Shown here piece by piece: positions 31,745 to 42,329 of a DNA stretch of 64,000 nucleotides. Position 1 is the stretch's first letter. The number at the start of each line of letters is the position of its first letter. Origin of the DNA: Phocoena phocoena (lineage: Eukaryota; Chordata; Mammalia; Artiodactyla; Phocoenidae); NCBI RefSeq assembly GCF_963924675.1, contig NC_089239.1, positions 6,933,001-6,997,000 of the forward strand, read 5' to 3'. Below the pieces are notes generated by a model. That model was not told the DNA's origin. It did no database searches and saw nothing but the letters and a program-made list of their open reading frames with translations. The position numbers and the translations under genes are program-made.

Positions 31745-32611
31745 GAAATTCTGTGTTGGATTATACAAAGAAATGTAAAGAGATTGTAATGAGAAATTAG
31801 GTTGGATTATGTGGATGAAAAATGTCACCTGCCACATCAGTAGACAAAGGATGTTGCAGCCATCAAGCCGTCACATTATAGCCGCCCCAGCTGTGCACCC
31901 TGAGGGGCTTTAGGATGGAGAAAGCAGGATGCTGGCCCTAGATAGCTAAGCTAAGGTGCATATCAAAGGAGTGATTTCAGTGAGCCCAGACTCTTGCATC
32001 ATGCGTGCACAGAAAAGCACACTAAATTCATTAACTCGAGATGTCTGGTTTTCTTTAATTAACAATAATCTTTTACTTTTTCATTTTTGGCTGCGTTGGG
32101 TCTTTGTTGCTGTGCACAAGTGTTTTTCTCTAGTGGTAAGCGGGGGCTACTCTTCGTTGCGGTGCACGGGCTTCTCATTGTGGTGGCTTCTCGTTGCGGA
32201 GCACGGGCTCTAGGTGCTTGGGCTTCAGTAGTTGTGGCATGTGGGCTCAGCAGTTGTGGCTCACGGGCTCTAGAGCGCAGGCTCAGTAGTTGTGGCACAC
32301 GGGCTTAGTTGCTCCGCGGCATGTGGGATCTTCCCGGACCAGGGCTCGAACCCGTGTCCCCTGCATTGGCAGGCGGATTCTTAACCACTGTGCCACCAGG
32401 GAAGTCCCAACAGTAATCTTTTGATGTTCCGACTACGGGGTCTTTGTTGCAAAAACTCCTACATACCCTGGCTCTTCCCTTACCTCTTCAGAGCAGTCCC
32501 TCAGAACTATCTGAGAGGCTGGCTTCTGAGCTTAAGTCCTCAGTTTCGTCTGCAAAATAAAACATACTTCTCAACTTTTAGGTTGTGCATTTTTTTCAGT
32601 CGACAGTTATA
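31745..32611 (+). mobile_element. Possible solo LTR (ERV), split by a SINE
   Basis: Left part has GATAGCTAAGCTAAGGTGCA and ACTCTTGCATCATGCGTGC. The right part has GGTCTTTGTTGCAAAAACTC, AAAATAAAACATAC (polyadenylation signal) and an AGTCGACA end. This matches the style of a cetartiodactyl ERV LTR. No genes attached. Confidence 0.45.
32075..32408 (-). repeat. CHR-type SINE, long form, minus strand
   Basis: Duplication AACAATAATCTTTT (32061-32074) against AACAGTAATCTTTT (32409-32422), one mismatch; inserted in the LTR-like element. Confidence 0.92.
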
Positions 32612-33190
32612 AAAAGATATATTCCTTGCCATCTTGAGCTGTGGACCAAGAATTACATCCATGACACTGGCAAAGATGAAAGTGTTTGCCCTCCAGAAGA
32701 ACTGTATGTGTACTTTATAGAGAGGATTCTGGACTCCCAAAGGCTTCAGTGTCTTACAGAGAGAACTTGTACGGAAACAAGCATGCCCCATCCCTGTACC
32801 AGCCTTTGCCAAAAGTCTCTGGATACTTTCCTTAAAAAGTGCAGTTGGTTAGATGCCCAGAACCCTAGATTCCTAGGGTTCCCCCTGCTCTCCCCCGCCC
32901 CACCCCATGCCCCAGTGGTTTTTTAATCCTCTATAAAGCAAAACAAAGCACTCTGTGTTCCTTGTAATTGTCCGAAAGATGAAGGTAATTATTGTGGTGT
33001 TTCATCTCACTGGAGCATTCCTTTAGTCTCTGCTGGAGCTCTTGGACCTTAATCTCTAGTGTTTATAAACTGAGTTGACTAAAGACTCCTGATTACTTCC
33101 AGTAACAAGGTATCTGGGTCCTACTCAACACATTTAAAAAGAGTTCTATCCTTCCTTTTATTAGAAAGAGGTAATTCTCCATGTGGGTAG
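32612..33190. other. Intergenic, nothing recognised
   Basis: A frame of 113 codons at 32585-32926 has no recognisable domain and starts in the LTR-like end; not called as a gene. Confidence 0.4.
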
Positions 33191-33290
33191 GGATTTTTAT
33201 CTATTTTGTTCACCGATGTATCCCAGACACCTAGCCCAATGGCTGGCACATAGAAAACACTCAAGAAATGTTTGTTGATGAACGGTATTG
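33191..33290 (+). repeat. L2-like 3' end
   Basis: ATGGCTGGCACATAGAAAAC then TCAAGAAATGTTTGTTGATG is the standard L2 3' wording. Confidence 0.6.
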
Positions 33291-33544
33291 CATTTCTCTC
33301 CTATGAATGAGGCTTGTCTCACTATGAGGCCAAAGTTGTCACCAATCCCTGGGGAAAGCAGCCCAGAGGGTTCAGTAACGGGCTCCTCTGGCATCTGAGA
33401 AGTTTGGAAACAAGTTGTCTTTGTCTATCCGAGGACACAGGGGCACCGACCGGCTGGTTCTCCACTCTGGCCCTTGTCGTGGATGTAGGTTTGCTGTGAT
33501 AGGCTTGGATGAGCGGAGCTGATGTTGTCAAGTTACGTAGCTCA

Positions 33545-33728
33545 GCAGTTTTTAAAGTGCATTCCCAGGACTGGCAGCATCAGCCTCATCTGGGGACTTA
33601 TTAGAAATAAAAATTCTCAGGCTCCACTGCAAGACCTAGCATCAGAAACTCAGGGGGTTCCACCCAGCGACCTGTGTCTTACCAAGCCCTCCAGGTCATT
33701 CTGATACCCTCTAAAGTTGAGAAGCGCT
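33545..33728 (-). repeat. MER5A-like hAT-Charlie element
   Basis: CATCTGGGGACTTATTAGAA, GAAACTCAGGGGGTTCCAC and AAGTTGAGAAGCGCTG are recognisable in the order expected of MER5A. Confidence 0.6.
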
Positions 33729-33729
33729 G

Positions 33730-34019
33730 GGACTTCCCTGGTGCTCCAGTGGTTAAGACTCTGCGCTTCCACTGCAAGGGGTGCAGGCTCGTCACCTGGT
33801 CAGGGAACTAAGATCCCGCAGGCCGGGCTTCCCTGGTGGCGCAGTGGTTGAGAGTCTGCCTGCCGATGCAGGGGACGCGGGTTCGTGCCCCGGTCCGGGA
33901 AGATCCCACATGCCGCGGAGCGGCTGCGCCCGTGAGCCATGGCCGCTGAGCCTGCGCGTCCGGAGCCTGTGCTCCGCAATGGAAGATCCCGCAGGCCGTG
34001 TGGTGTGGCCCAGAAAAAC
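33730..34019 (+). repeat. CHR-type SINE, short form, interrupted by another SINE
   Basis: Outer copy, duplication TTGAGAAGCGCTG at 33717-33729 and 34020-34032. Its body is split at CCGCAGGCCG by the SINE at 33826-33982. Confidence 0.92.
33826..33982 (+). repeat. CHR-type SINE, 205-bp form, 3'-truncated and without A tail, nested
   Basis: Starts normally (GGCTTCCCTGGTGGCGCAG) but stops at GTGCTCCGCAATGG, about 40 bp short of its usual end, with no poly(A). A perfect 16-bp duplication AAGATCCCGCAGGCCG still flanks it at 33810-33825 and 33983-33998. Confidence 0.92.
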
Positions 34020-34079
34020 TTGAGAAGCGCTGATGTGGCAGGGTGATAAGGAGGAACAGCGTTGGAAGCTCAGGTCCCA

Positions 34080-34826
34080 TCCTGAGCGCTACGAGGGCAT
34101 GGACCTACTGATGCTGGTACCAATTCCAGTGCGTGGGGAGAGGGTTCCCCCACACCACCAGGCAATTCTCAGGGTGACCTACAATTTAATTCTGACACTG
34201 TCTACCTGGAGATGGCATCAGCTCCCACAGGTTAGGGTCTCAGTCCTACAAGACTGTCCCTCCTCCCCCACTTCAGACACCAACAGCGAGTCCACGTTGT
34301 CACCTGTGCCTCTGACCGACTGGGTAGAGATCAGAGGTTCCCACGCCCTGCACCCCACTCGGGTTCCATTAATTTGCCAGAGCAGCTGACAGAGCTCAGA
34401 GAAACTGTTTACTTCCAGATGGCAGGGATGCATAGGGCAAGGTGTGGGGAGAGGGTGCAGCGCTTCCGTGCTCTCACAGCACCCCACTCTCTCCACATCT
34501 CCCCACATCCTCACGAGCAAGGAAGCTCTCTGAACCCTCTCCTTCTGGGTTTTTATGGAGGCTTCATTACACAGGCATGATTGATTAATCACTGACCACT
34601 GGTGATTGCGTTCAGTCTCCAGCCCCTCTCCCCTCAGGTCACGGGTGGGACCGAGAGTTCCAACCTTCTAATCACGTGATTGGCTCCCCTGGTGACCTGT
34701 GCCCGGCATCTTTAGATTTCACAAAGTCACCTCATTAACTTACCAGTAGACACCTGTATTACTCTCATCACAGGAAATTCCAAGGGTCTTAGGAGCTCTG
34801 CTTTAGGACTGGGACGAAGATTATTT
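34080..34826. mobile_element. Possible ERVL-class LTR
   Basis: GGAAATTCCAAGGGTCTTAG, AGGAGCTCTGCTTTAGGACT and CACCAGGCAATTCTCAGGG are wording of an old mammalian LTR. Orientation and family uncertain; may continue past the SINE at 34827 to about 34960. Confidence 0.4.
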
Positions 34827-34919
34827 ATTTATTTATGCCGCACAGCGTGGATTGAGGGACACCCAGGCCCTCGGCAGTGAAGGCACCAAGCCCTAACCAC
34901 TGGACCACCAGGGAACTCC
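34827..34919 (-). repeat. CHR-type SINE, short form, truncated, minus strand
   Basis: TTATTTATTTATGCCGCACA to ACCAGGGAACTCCCC, with an internal deletion. Confidence 0.85.
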
Positions 34920-35333
34920 CCGTATTTATTTAAATCACAGCATGCAAACAAGATGCATCCCTCCTCCTCCAGTTCTTCCGGGAGCTCGTGATAGAGCCTG
35001 TTTAGAATGCGTGGGTTAGGCCCTAGGGAGTTTCTCCGGGGAGTCCCCATGGAAAGCTTTTTGTTGAAGGCCAGAAAGGTGGGCAGGGAAAGAGTGAGGG
35101 ATTTTCCCTTGCTCTAGTCCTATCAAGTCCTAACCAGGCTGTGGTAGGTGGTTGTTCTGCTGGAATTGCGGGGCATGAGCTGTAGTGAGAAGCTGAGTGT
35201 AAAGGAAGCTGTGTGGTACAGGAACCCCCAACCATCTGGGGAAGGTCAAGAGGACAGCAGTTATCTGAGGAGACTCAAAGTAGGGGACACCTGAGAGTGA
35301 GCTTGCCTCATTCAGGTGTAGGAAGAGACGAAA

Positions 35334-35447
35334 TTTTTTTTTTTTTTTGGCAAGGCTTGTAGGATTTTAGTTCCCTGAACAGGGATCAAACCGGGGCCAC
35401 AGCAGTGAAAGCGCAGAATCCTAACCACTGGACCACCAGAGAATTCC
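35334..35447 (-). repeat. CHR-type SINE, short form, minus strand
   Basis: First of two same-orientation short-form copies about 10 bp apart; T(13) tail. Confidence 0.88.
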
Positions 35448-35458
35448 TTTTTAATCCT

Positions 35459-35573
35459 TTTTTTTTTTTGGCTGGGCCACACGGCTTGCGGGATCTGTTC
35501 CCAGACCAGGGATCGAACCCATGCCCCCAGCAGAAGTGCGGAGTCCTAACCCCTGGAACGCCAGGGAAGTCCC
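35459..35573 (-). repeat. CHR-type SINE, short form, minus strand
   Basis: Second of the pair. It begins in T-rich sequence next to the head of the previous copy and diverges clearly from it. Confidence 0.88.
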
Positions 35574-35978
35574 AAGAGACAAAATCTTGACCTCCTTTCT
35601 TTCCCCTCCTCGACAAAAGGAAGGTTCTGAGTGAACCACCAACTTTCACGCAGTTACTCCAGGATTTAAGTGTTCATGGTGCAGGCCCAAGAGCCAGGGT
35701 CCTCTGCTATCCCCTCCACCCTGAACCCAATTACCCCTCTGGTCACATACACGGTGTGTGGCACCCACATGTGAGTGTCACACACGCAGGCCAGCTGTCT
35801 CACGGGTCAGGATCAACAGCTCTCCCTCCTGTTTCCAATGACCCATCCTCAACCCTACAGGTCTGGAGCAAGAAGCTGGAGTCTCCAGGAGGCATAGAGG
35901 AGCCAGTGGCTGGAGGTTCTGGTTGGAGGTGCTAAATAGGACATTCTGTCAACATTCTGTCACTGTTGAGTGGTGCTT

Positions 35979-36106
35979 CCAATAAATTTTTTTGGGGGCT
36001 GCATCACACGGTTTGTGGGATCTTAGCTCCCCAACTGGGGATCGAACTTGTGCCCCCTGCAGTGGAAGTGTGGAGTCTTAACCACTGAACCGCCAAGGAA
36101 GTCCCC
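35979..36106 (-). repeat. CHR-type SINE, short form, minus strand
   Basis: AATAAATTTTTTTGGGGGCT start and AACCGCCAAGGAAGTCCCC end; CCAATAAAT and CCAATTAAAT flanks. Confidence 0.88.
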
Positions 36107-37096
36107 AATTAAATCCTGACTACAGCGAAGAATGGTGCTGCCATCGTGTCCTCTGCGGTTGGAGCGCTCCCATACCTAGGGCTGAACAGGTGGAGGGGAT
36201 GAACCACAGGACACACACTCTACAAAGTGCCCGCACACAAAGATCTCTTTTGCCCCTGGGCAGCGGGATGGCCCCTTGCCCGAAAAGGCCAATCTAGGCT
36301 GCCATCTACACAGGTTCAGAGAGAGAAAGTTATACTACTCTCTCTCCCCAGATCGGACCAGGTCCAGTGGCATAACTGGTCAGTGAATTGAGTAAAGGCG
36401 TAGCAAGTTCATCAGGTTGCAGAGTATTTGGGTGTCAACACGCCTCTTGGCAGATATCAGAGCTTTCTAGCTTGCTGTAGAGGTCCCTCGTCTGTTAGAG
36501 GCTCAGCTTGGGAGCCAGGAGACACAGCTCTGGGTGGGCTTCCGGTGATTCTCGGAGGGCTCAGAAGCAGAAACTGTCCCAGGAGTTGGGGGATTGCCTG
36601 AGTGACAAGTACACTTATACCCAGGATTCCAACGCAAATCGGAACCTCTCCTACAGAGGCTCAGAAGTTTTTAACAGTTCCAAGTCCTGCCTGTCCTTTT
36701 GGAGGGCAGTCTTGCTTCTCCCAGGTTGGGGTGGACGGACTAGGAGAAGTTTGAACACAGGCACCACCCTTAGCTTTTCTTCACCTAAGGGAATGAATGG
36801 AACTGAGTCACTTTGAGAGGGATGCTCCCTTCCTTGTTTTAACGGAGTCTTCCAGCAGGAGGCAGCACTGAGTTGACTATCGTACCTGGAAACTAAAAAC
36901 CTTCCTTCCTCTTCAGAACAAAATGACAGCTCAAAGTCTTCCTTTTACAACTGTCTCCCTGTGCTCTGGCCTCTGAACAGCTGGGGGAGGAGGGATGCAC
37001 CTCTACTTTGGTCATGGGGCCTCCTCTCTGCCACTCTCCCTGCAGGACACATTCAAGTCATACTCTTCAGAATGTGTGCATTCAAGAAAACCTATC
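36107..37096. other. Intergenic, nothing recognised
   Basis: Unique-looking, GC-moderate; an open frame at 36508-36816 has no domain I recognise. Confidence 0.4.
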
Positions 37097-37266
37097 CTTT
37101 TTTTTCTTTTTTTTTTAAATGTCGGCTGCACCGGGTCTCAGTTGCGGCAGGCACACTCCTTAGTTGCGGCATGCGTGTGGGATCTAGTTCCCTGACCAGG
37201 GATCCAACCCGGGCTCCCTGCACTGGGAGCGTGGAGTCTTGCCCACTGGACCACCAGGGAAGTCCC
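37097..37266 (-). repeat. CHR-type SINE, intermediate form, minus strand
   Basis: Flanks AAGAAAACCTATCCTT and AAGAAAACCTAATCTTT form an imperfect duplication. Confidence 0.9.
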
Positions 37267-37639
37267 AAGAAAACCTAATCTTTAAGTGCCACACTTTTCT
37301 CCAATTAATCTGCAGCTTCCTTACCTTCTCACACTCCTTCAACCGGCTGCAGAGAGGAGAGAGGCTTTGTTCTAGTTAATTCCAGGAACTGAGGCGTCTG
37401 TTGCCTATCGCTGGGGTGCTGGCTCTTCCACACGGGATTAATTGTCCTGAAGCAAGGGGCGCGTGTCCCCTGAGGGGGGTCGGGGAGGCCTGGACTCGTT
37501 AAATCCTGAAGCTTATTTTGAGGAGGCCAGGTTTGTGATTTCAGCAATGAAAGCTGGATGCACAAAGCAAGAATCACACTTGCCTCAATTGCTAAAGGCA
37601 TGTTGCCTCGCCAGGTCGGCTCTGGAAAGCAAGGCTTTG

Positions 37640-37720
37640 CTTTGCTCTCCAGTGCCTAAAACAGTGCCTGCACATAGGCACATGGTAGGTACTCGATAAA
37701 TAACCTTTGCACAAATGAGA
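37640..37720. repeat. L2/MIR-like fragment
   Basis: AAACAGTGCCTGCACATAGG, GGTAGGTACTCGATAAATAA resembles L2 3' ends. Confidence 0.45.
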
Positions 37721-37790
37721 AAATGCCACCAATCTCCTAAAGCCCAGACCTCAGTTCCAACCAATATGGTACAAAGGGCATGGGTTTTGG

Positions 37791-38137
37791 GCTTCCCTGG
37801 TGGCGCAGTGGTTAAGAATCCGCCTGCCAATGCAGGGGACACGGGTTTGAGCCCTGGTCTGGGAAGATCCCACATGCCACGGAGCAACTAAGCCCGTGCA
37901 CCACAACTACTGAGCCTGCGCTCTAGAGCCCGCGAGCCACAACTACTGAGCCCACATGCCACAACTACTGAAGCCCGCACACCTAGAGCCCATGCTCTGC
38001 AACAAGAGAAGCCACCGCAATGAGAAGCCCATGCACTGCAACGAAGAGTAGCCCCCGCTCACAACTAGAGAAAGCCCATGCACAGCAAGGAAGACCCATT
38101 GCAGCCAAAACATAAATATAAATTTATTTTTAAAAAA
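37791..38137 (+). repeat. CHR-type SINE, long form, complete
   Basis: Perfect duplication GCATGGGTTTTGG at 37778-37790 and 38138-38150. Confidence 0.95.
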
Positions 38138-38150
38138 GCATGGGTTTTGG

Positions 38151-39188
38151 AGCTGGACAGAGTTGGAATCCTAATTCTGACACACACTAGCCATGGACAT
38201 GTGTGAAATGGAAATAAAAACACTCACCTTATGTTATTGGGACCATAAATAAGATTGTAGTAAATCTCCAGACATAGAGAAGGCATTCGACCAGTTTTTC
38301 CCCTCAGTAATCTAATCCTATACTACTTCAGTTTACCTGGTGCTACCCAGCACTCTTCAGCCTCACATGACACCCTTACACACACCATGTCCATCCCAGA
38401 CACACCCACGCTCACTGGTCCCCTCTGCGGCCTCCACGCCATCTGCACGCTCCGCCTGCTCCTGTCCCACTGGCCTGTCACTCTCAGTCACTGGCACTTC
38501 ATCGCACCTCCTGGGATCGCTTCATACTTTCTCAGGTGTTTGTCTTGAAATTCTCTTGCATCGCCTCAAGGCCTGGCATCCTGCCGCGTGTGCATGAGGT
38601 TTAGCAAAGGCTCGTTAAATCAGAACGAGGGTGGGCTCAGCTGGAAAAGACCCCGTGCTGGGTCTGTCGGTGAAGCCCGCCCTTCCTGAAGTACTGGTTT
38701 CAGACCATGGGACCTCGCGCTTGGCCCTGTGTCCTTGGGCCTTTTTTTGAGTCCTTTAGCGGTGACCATCACACTAGAGGGTACCAGTAGAAAGATGGCC
38801 TACGATGGAACCTCAGTCTGGCTACCTGGGAGTTGGAGGTATGCCCACAGCTGTGCCAACAGCAGTGGAGATTAGAAAAATCATTTGATCAGGCCCTACG
38901 CTCCGCTTGTGCTTGCTAGAAACATTCCCCAAGGTTCTGTTTTGGCCTTCTCACTGCTTACTCTGTGCCACCCCTAAACTGGCATTCCTTTCTGGGTCAC
39001 TCAGACCATGATTTCCTCCACCTCACCAAGTGGTCAGAGGCTATACCTCTTCCCATCTGCACTGCCCTCGGGTAGCCTCTTGATTCACATTCAGAAAACC
39101 CACCAGCTTTGACATTTCTCCAGCTACTGTGCTCTCCTGGCCCCTGTACCTCAGGCCATCCATGATCCAGGAAGGCCCCCCCTACATT
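38151..39188. other. Intergenic with weak MIR/L2 resemblance
   Basis: 38155-38270 (GAGTTGGAATCCTAATTCTG) looks MIR-like. The rest is unique-looking; an 85-codon frame at 38340-38597 has no recognisable domain. Confidence 0.4.
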
Positions 39189-39203
39189 AAAACCCTACCT
39201 GTC

Positions 39204-39548
39204 GGGCTTCCCTGGTGGCTCAGTGGTTAAGAATCCGCCTGCCAATGCAGGGGACACGGGTTTGAGCCCTGGTCCAGGAAGATTCCACATGCCGTGGAGC
39301 AACTAAGGCCGTGCGCCACAGCCACTGAGCCTGTGAGCCACAACTACTGAGCCCACGCGCCACAACTTCTGAAGCCTGTGCACCTAGAGCCCGTGCCTCG
39401 CAACAAGAGAAGCCACCACAATGAGAAGCCCATGCACGGCAACGAAGAGCAGCCCCCGCTCGCCGCAACTAGAGAAAGCCCACGCCCAGCAACGAAGACC
39501 CAACGCAGCCAAAGATAAAATAAAATTTAAAAATAAATTTATTAAAAA
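39204..39548 (+). repeat. CHR-type SINE, long form, complete
   Basis: Duplication AAAACCCTACCTGTC at 39189-39203 and again directly after the A-rich tail. Confidence 0.95.
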
Positions 39549-39559
39549 AAAAACCCTAC

Positions 39560-40060
39560 CTGTCCTACAAAATCCCTTCTCCTCCGTGAAGGTTCTCCTG
39601 TTCCCTTAACCCATGGCATCGACACAGCCTCCGCGCATTGGACAATCACGTCAGCATTGCTTTATGACATCCCTTGGTGTCCTTCTACCACTCACAGTAC
39701 CCCTCATCTCTGGATCAGGTTGTAAGCTCCTTGGGAAACACACAGTGTAGCTTAATAGCTGTATTTTCCTGGTTCATAGCATGTGGCACCTGCCCCACAG
39801 TTGTCACTGGGTCCCCCGAATGCAAAAACAGAGCTTTTGGTGATGCCCGAGGGTGGGCAGGCCCAACTATGAAGGTTTCCTTGAATATCTCAGTGGATGT
39901 TAAATGGGACCACGGGGGCCTTATCTCCCCAACAAGATTTTAACTTCATCGAGGACAAGGACTGTGTCACAGACCTTTGCCACTCCACAGCACCCAGCCA
40001 GGATGATGCTCAAGAAATACCTGGGTTTTCTGGAAGAGATACTTGTGTTCTGTGGGAAAG
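39560..40060 (+). repeat. L2-like fragments
   Basis: CTGGATCAGGTTGTAAGCTC followed by GGACAAGGACTGTGTC and TGATGCTCAAGAAATACCTG fits L2 3' sequence in two pieces. Confidence 0.45.
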
Positions 40061-40108
40061 GCTCACAACTTGTGAAGAATATTCTTATTGTCAGAGAGGC
40101 CAACTTTT

Positions 40109-40312
40109 TTTTTTTTCCGGTACGAGGGCCTCTCACTGTTGTGGCCTCTCCCGTTGCGGAGCACAGGCTCCGGACGCATGCAGGCTCAGCGGCCATGGCT
40201 CACGGGCCCAGCCGCTCCGCGGCATGTGGGATCCTTCCGGACCGGGGCACGAACCCGTGTCCCCTGCATCGGCAGGCGGACCCTCAACCACTACGCCACC
40301 AGAGAAGCCCCT
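40109..40312 (-). repeat. CHR-type SINE, 205-bp form, minus strand
   Basis: Perfect duplication GAGAGGCCAACTTTT at 40094-40108 and 40313-40327; contains a small GCAT insertion. Confidence 0.94.
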
Positions 40313-40715
40313 GAGAGGCCAACTTTTATACTCTGTCCCTTGGATCCTGAGAGGCAGGACCAAGAAGGGGAATGCACTTGTGATCATGTAGACTTGTGAG
40401 CAAGGCCTCTGGTTGCATGTCAGAAGGGGAGAGGGAGACGCTTCTAGGGGAAAAGCTGAGGCATTGGGAAGACTGGGCCAATCTCTAGTTTGATCCTAGT
40501 TGGGGCTTTAGTTGCTGCCTTTGCTCAGGTGGTGGCCCCTCCACCATCTTACTCCCTAGCCATGGGAAAAGGATGTGCTGCATGCCTGGAGTCAACATGT
40601 CCCCACGGCCGGGTCCTTCTGCACACTGTCACCAGGCACAGGGATTCCAGCTGCCGTCACATTCTTTGCCAGGAGAGGAGACTCCAACTCAGCTATAGAA
40701 AAAAACCAGGCAAGG

Positions 40716-40920
40716 GGCTTCCCTGGTGGCGCAGTGGTTGGGAGTCCGCCTGCCGATGCAGGGGACGCGGGTTCGTGCCCCGGTCCGGCAGGATCCCACA
40801 TGCCGCGGAGCGGCTGGGCCCGTGAGCCATGGCCACTGAGCCTGCGTGTCCGGAGCCTGTGCTCCGCAACGGGAGAGGCCACAGCAATGAGAGGCCCGCG
40901 TACCGAAAAAAAAACCAAAC
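40716..40920 (+). repeat. CHR-type SINE, 205-bp form, near-consensus
   Basis: Flanked by AAAAACCAGGCAAGGG and AAAAAACAGGCAAGGG; tail of A with CC and C interruptions. Confidence 0.94.
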
Positions 40921-40936
40921 AAAAAACAGGCAAGGG

Positions 40937-41889
40937 ACCTGGCCACTAAGGCCTTCTGCTCCCCAAACGGCAGGTTGACAAGTGCTGAGTCCAGAGCTGG
41001 TGAGGTCCAGGTCAGCCATGCCCTCGTGGTCAAAGGCCATCCACCCACCCCCCCCCCCGCATACCCCGTGATGAGAAACACCTGCTGCTTCTCAGCAGGG
41101 ACCTCTACCTGGCATTCAGGGCCCTTAGAAATCTGGCACCCCTTTTTTGGTCATTCATAAGCCACCCCTACCCTCACAAATTGCCCGCTCTGGCCAAAGC
41201 AGGGAACTTGATGTCTTGTCCTTGTACAGCCTGGTTCCCCAAGACCACCTGCCCTTGGCAACATGGGCCCCTGCCTCCCCCCAGCCAGTCGTTCTCAGGA
41301 CCCAGCGGTAGCATCACCTCCATGAAGCCTCCCCTTGCATGGACCACTCGCTGGTTACCAACACTATACAACCTCTTTTATGCTACCTTGTCTCATGGGC
41401 AAATCTTACATTTCAGTGAAATCCCCAAGGCAGAGAGCTTCTCACGTCCGTGTTCCCCTGGCAGCTCATACAAATGGACACTTGACAGACACCAGGGGCA
41501 CGTGGATCAGTAAGTCGATGTCAGCGGGGGGTCAGGCTCTCCTTCCCTTTGATGCTTTCAGGGAAGGGCCTGCAGAGCTAAGGTGACTGAGCCACTGGAC
41601 ACATTTGGGGGCGACACAGCCCAGAAAAGAGGTAGCACCTAGCACCGCAAAACAGGAGATGGAGAGTAGTACAGCTCCAACCCTGCCCCGATGACATCTG
41701 TCCTGGACCCGCGTGCGCTGTTACCTTCCCGAGCTGGACAGCGAGGCCATCACGTGCTCTACTCACCCCATGGGATCCGTGTGACGGTCAAGTGAGATGC
41801 TGTATAGAAAGCGCCTGACAAGCATGGTACAGAGTAGTCGGCATTAGCTATCCACATGGAGGTGAAAAGAGCTCAGACAGGGGCCAACT
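40937..41889. other. Downstream flank of EIF4EBP1, nothing recognised
   Basis: Includes a C(9) run at 41047-41058. No exon, no confident repeat; short frames lack family resemblance. Confidence 0.4.
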
Positions 41890-42297
41890 CTTGGCCCTAG
41901 GGCGAAGGCTTTTATTTCCTTTCCTGGGAAGGGAGAGGGAGGGGAGCTTTCCCACACACCAACCTGAGGAAGGGGTGGGTGCGCCCCCCCGGAGGAGGGG
42001 GCTGGGAGAGCCGGAGCGTATCCACTAGCTGGCCCTGGGCTGCAGGGTGTGCCTGAGGTCACTGCCCTCGGGGTGACAGCTCCTGCAGGGCTGGAGGCAC
42101 ACGGAGGTATCTGCTGGTGTCCACGAAGGGGGAGGGGAGCAGGTGCCCTGAGCGAGGGAGCAGCGGGCGGGGCTGGAAGGCTCCACACCGACAGCTGCCC
42201 AGGATGGTAACTTTCACAAAGCCTGGCTGGTGTGACTCTTCTCCCGAGACGGGCCTCTGGGGCCCAAGCGGCATTGCTCACTCCGACGGCTGGCCCT
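41890..42297 (-). other. EIF4EBP1: EIF4EBP1 3' UTR
   Basis: About 400 nt of GC-rich sequence runs from the stop codon to just past the AATAAA at 41911-41916. The 3' boundary is inferred from the signal position. A long open frame crossing this region is in a different frame from the CDS and is not considered coding. Confidence 0.75.
41911..41916 (-). terminator. EIF4EBP1: EIF4EBP1 polyadenylation signal AATAAA
   Basis: A canonical AATAAA on the minus strand, 382 nt after the stop codon, followed by a T/G-rich stretch (GTTGGCCCCTGTCTGAG) suited to a downstream element. It is the first canonical signal I see after the stop. Confidence 0.8.
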
Positions 42298-42329
42298 TTA
42301 AATGTCCATCTCAAACTGTGACTCTTCAC
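42298..42329 (-). CDS. EIF4EBP1: EIF4EBP1 coding exon 3 (TOS motif and stop)
   Basis: The last 32 coding nucleotides give EESQFEMDI and the TAA stop at 42298-42300. The exon continues as 3' UTR to about 41890. The acceptor is TCTCCCCAG. Confidence 0.98.
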
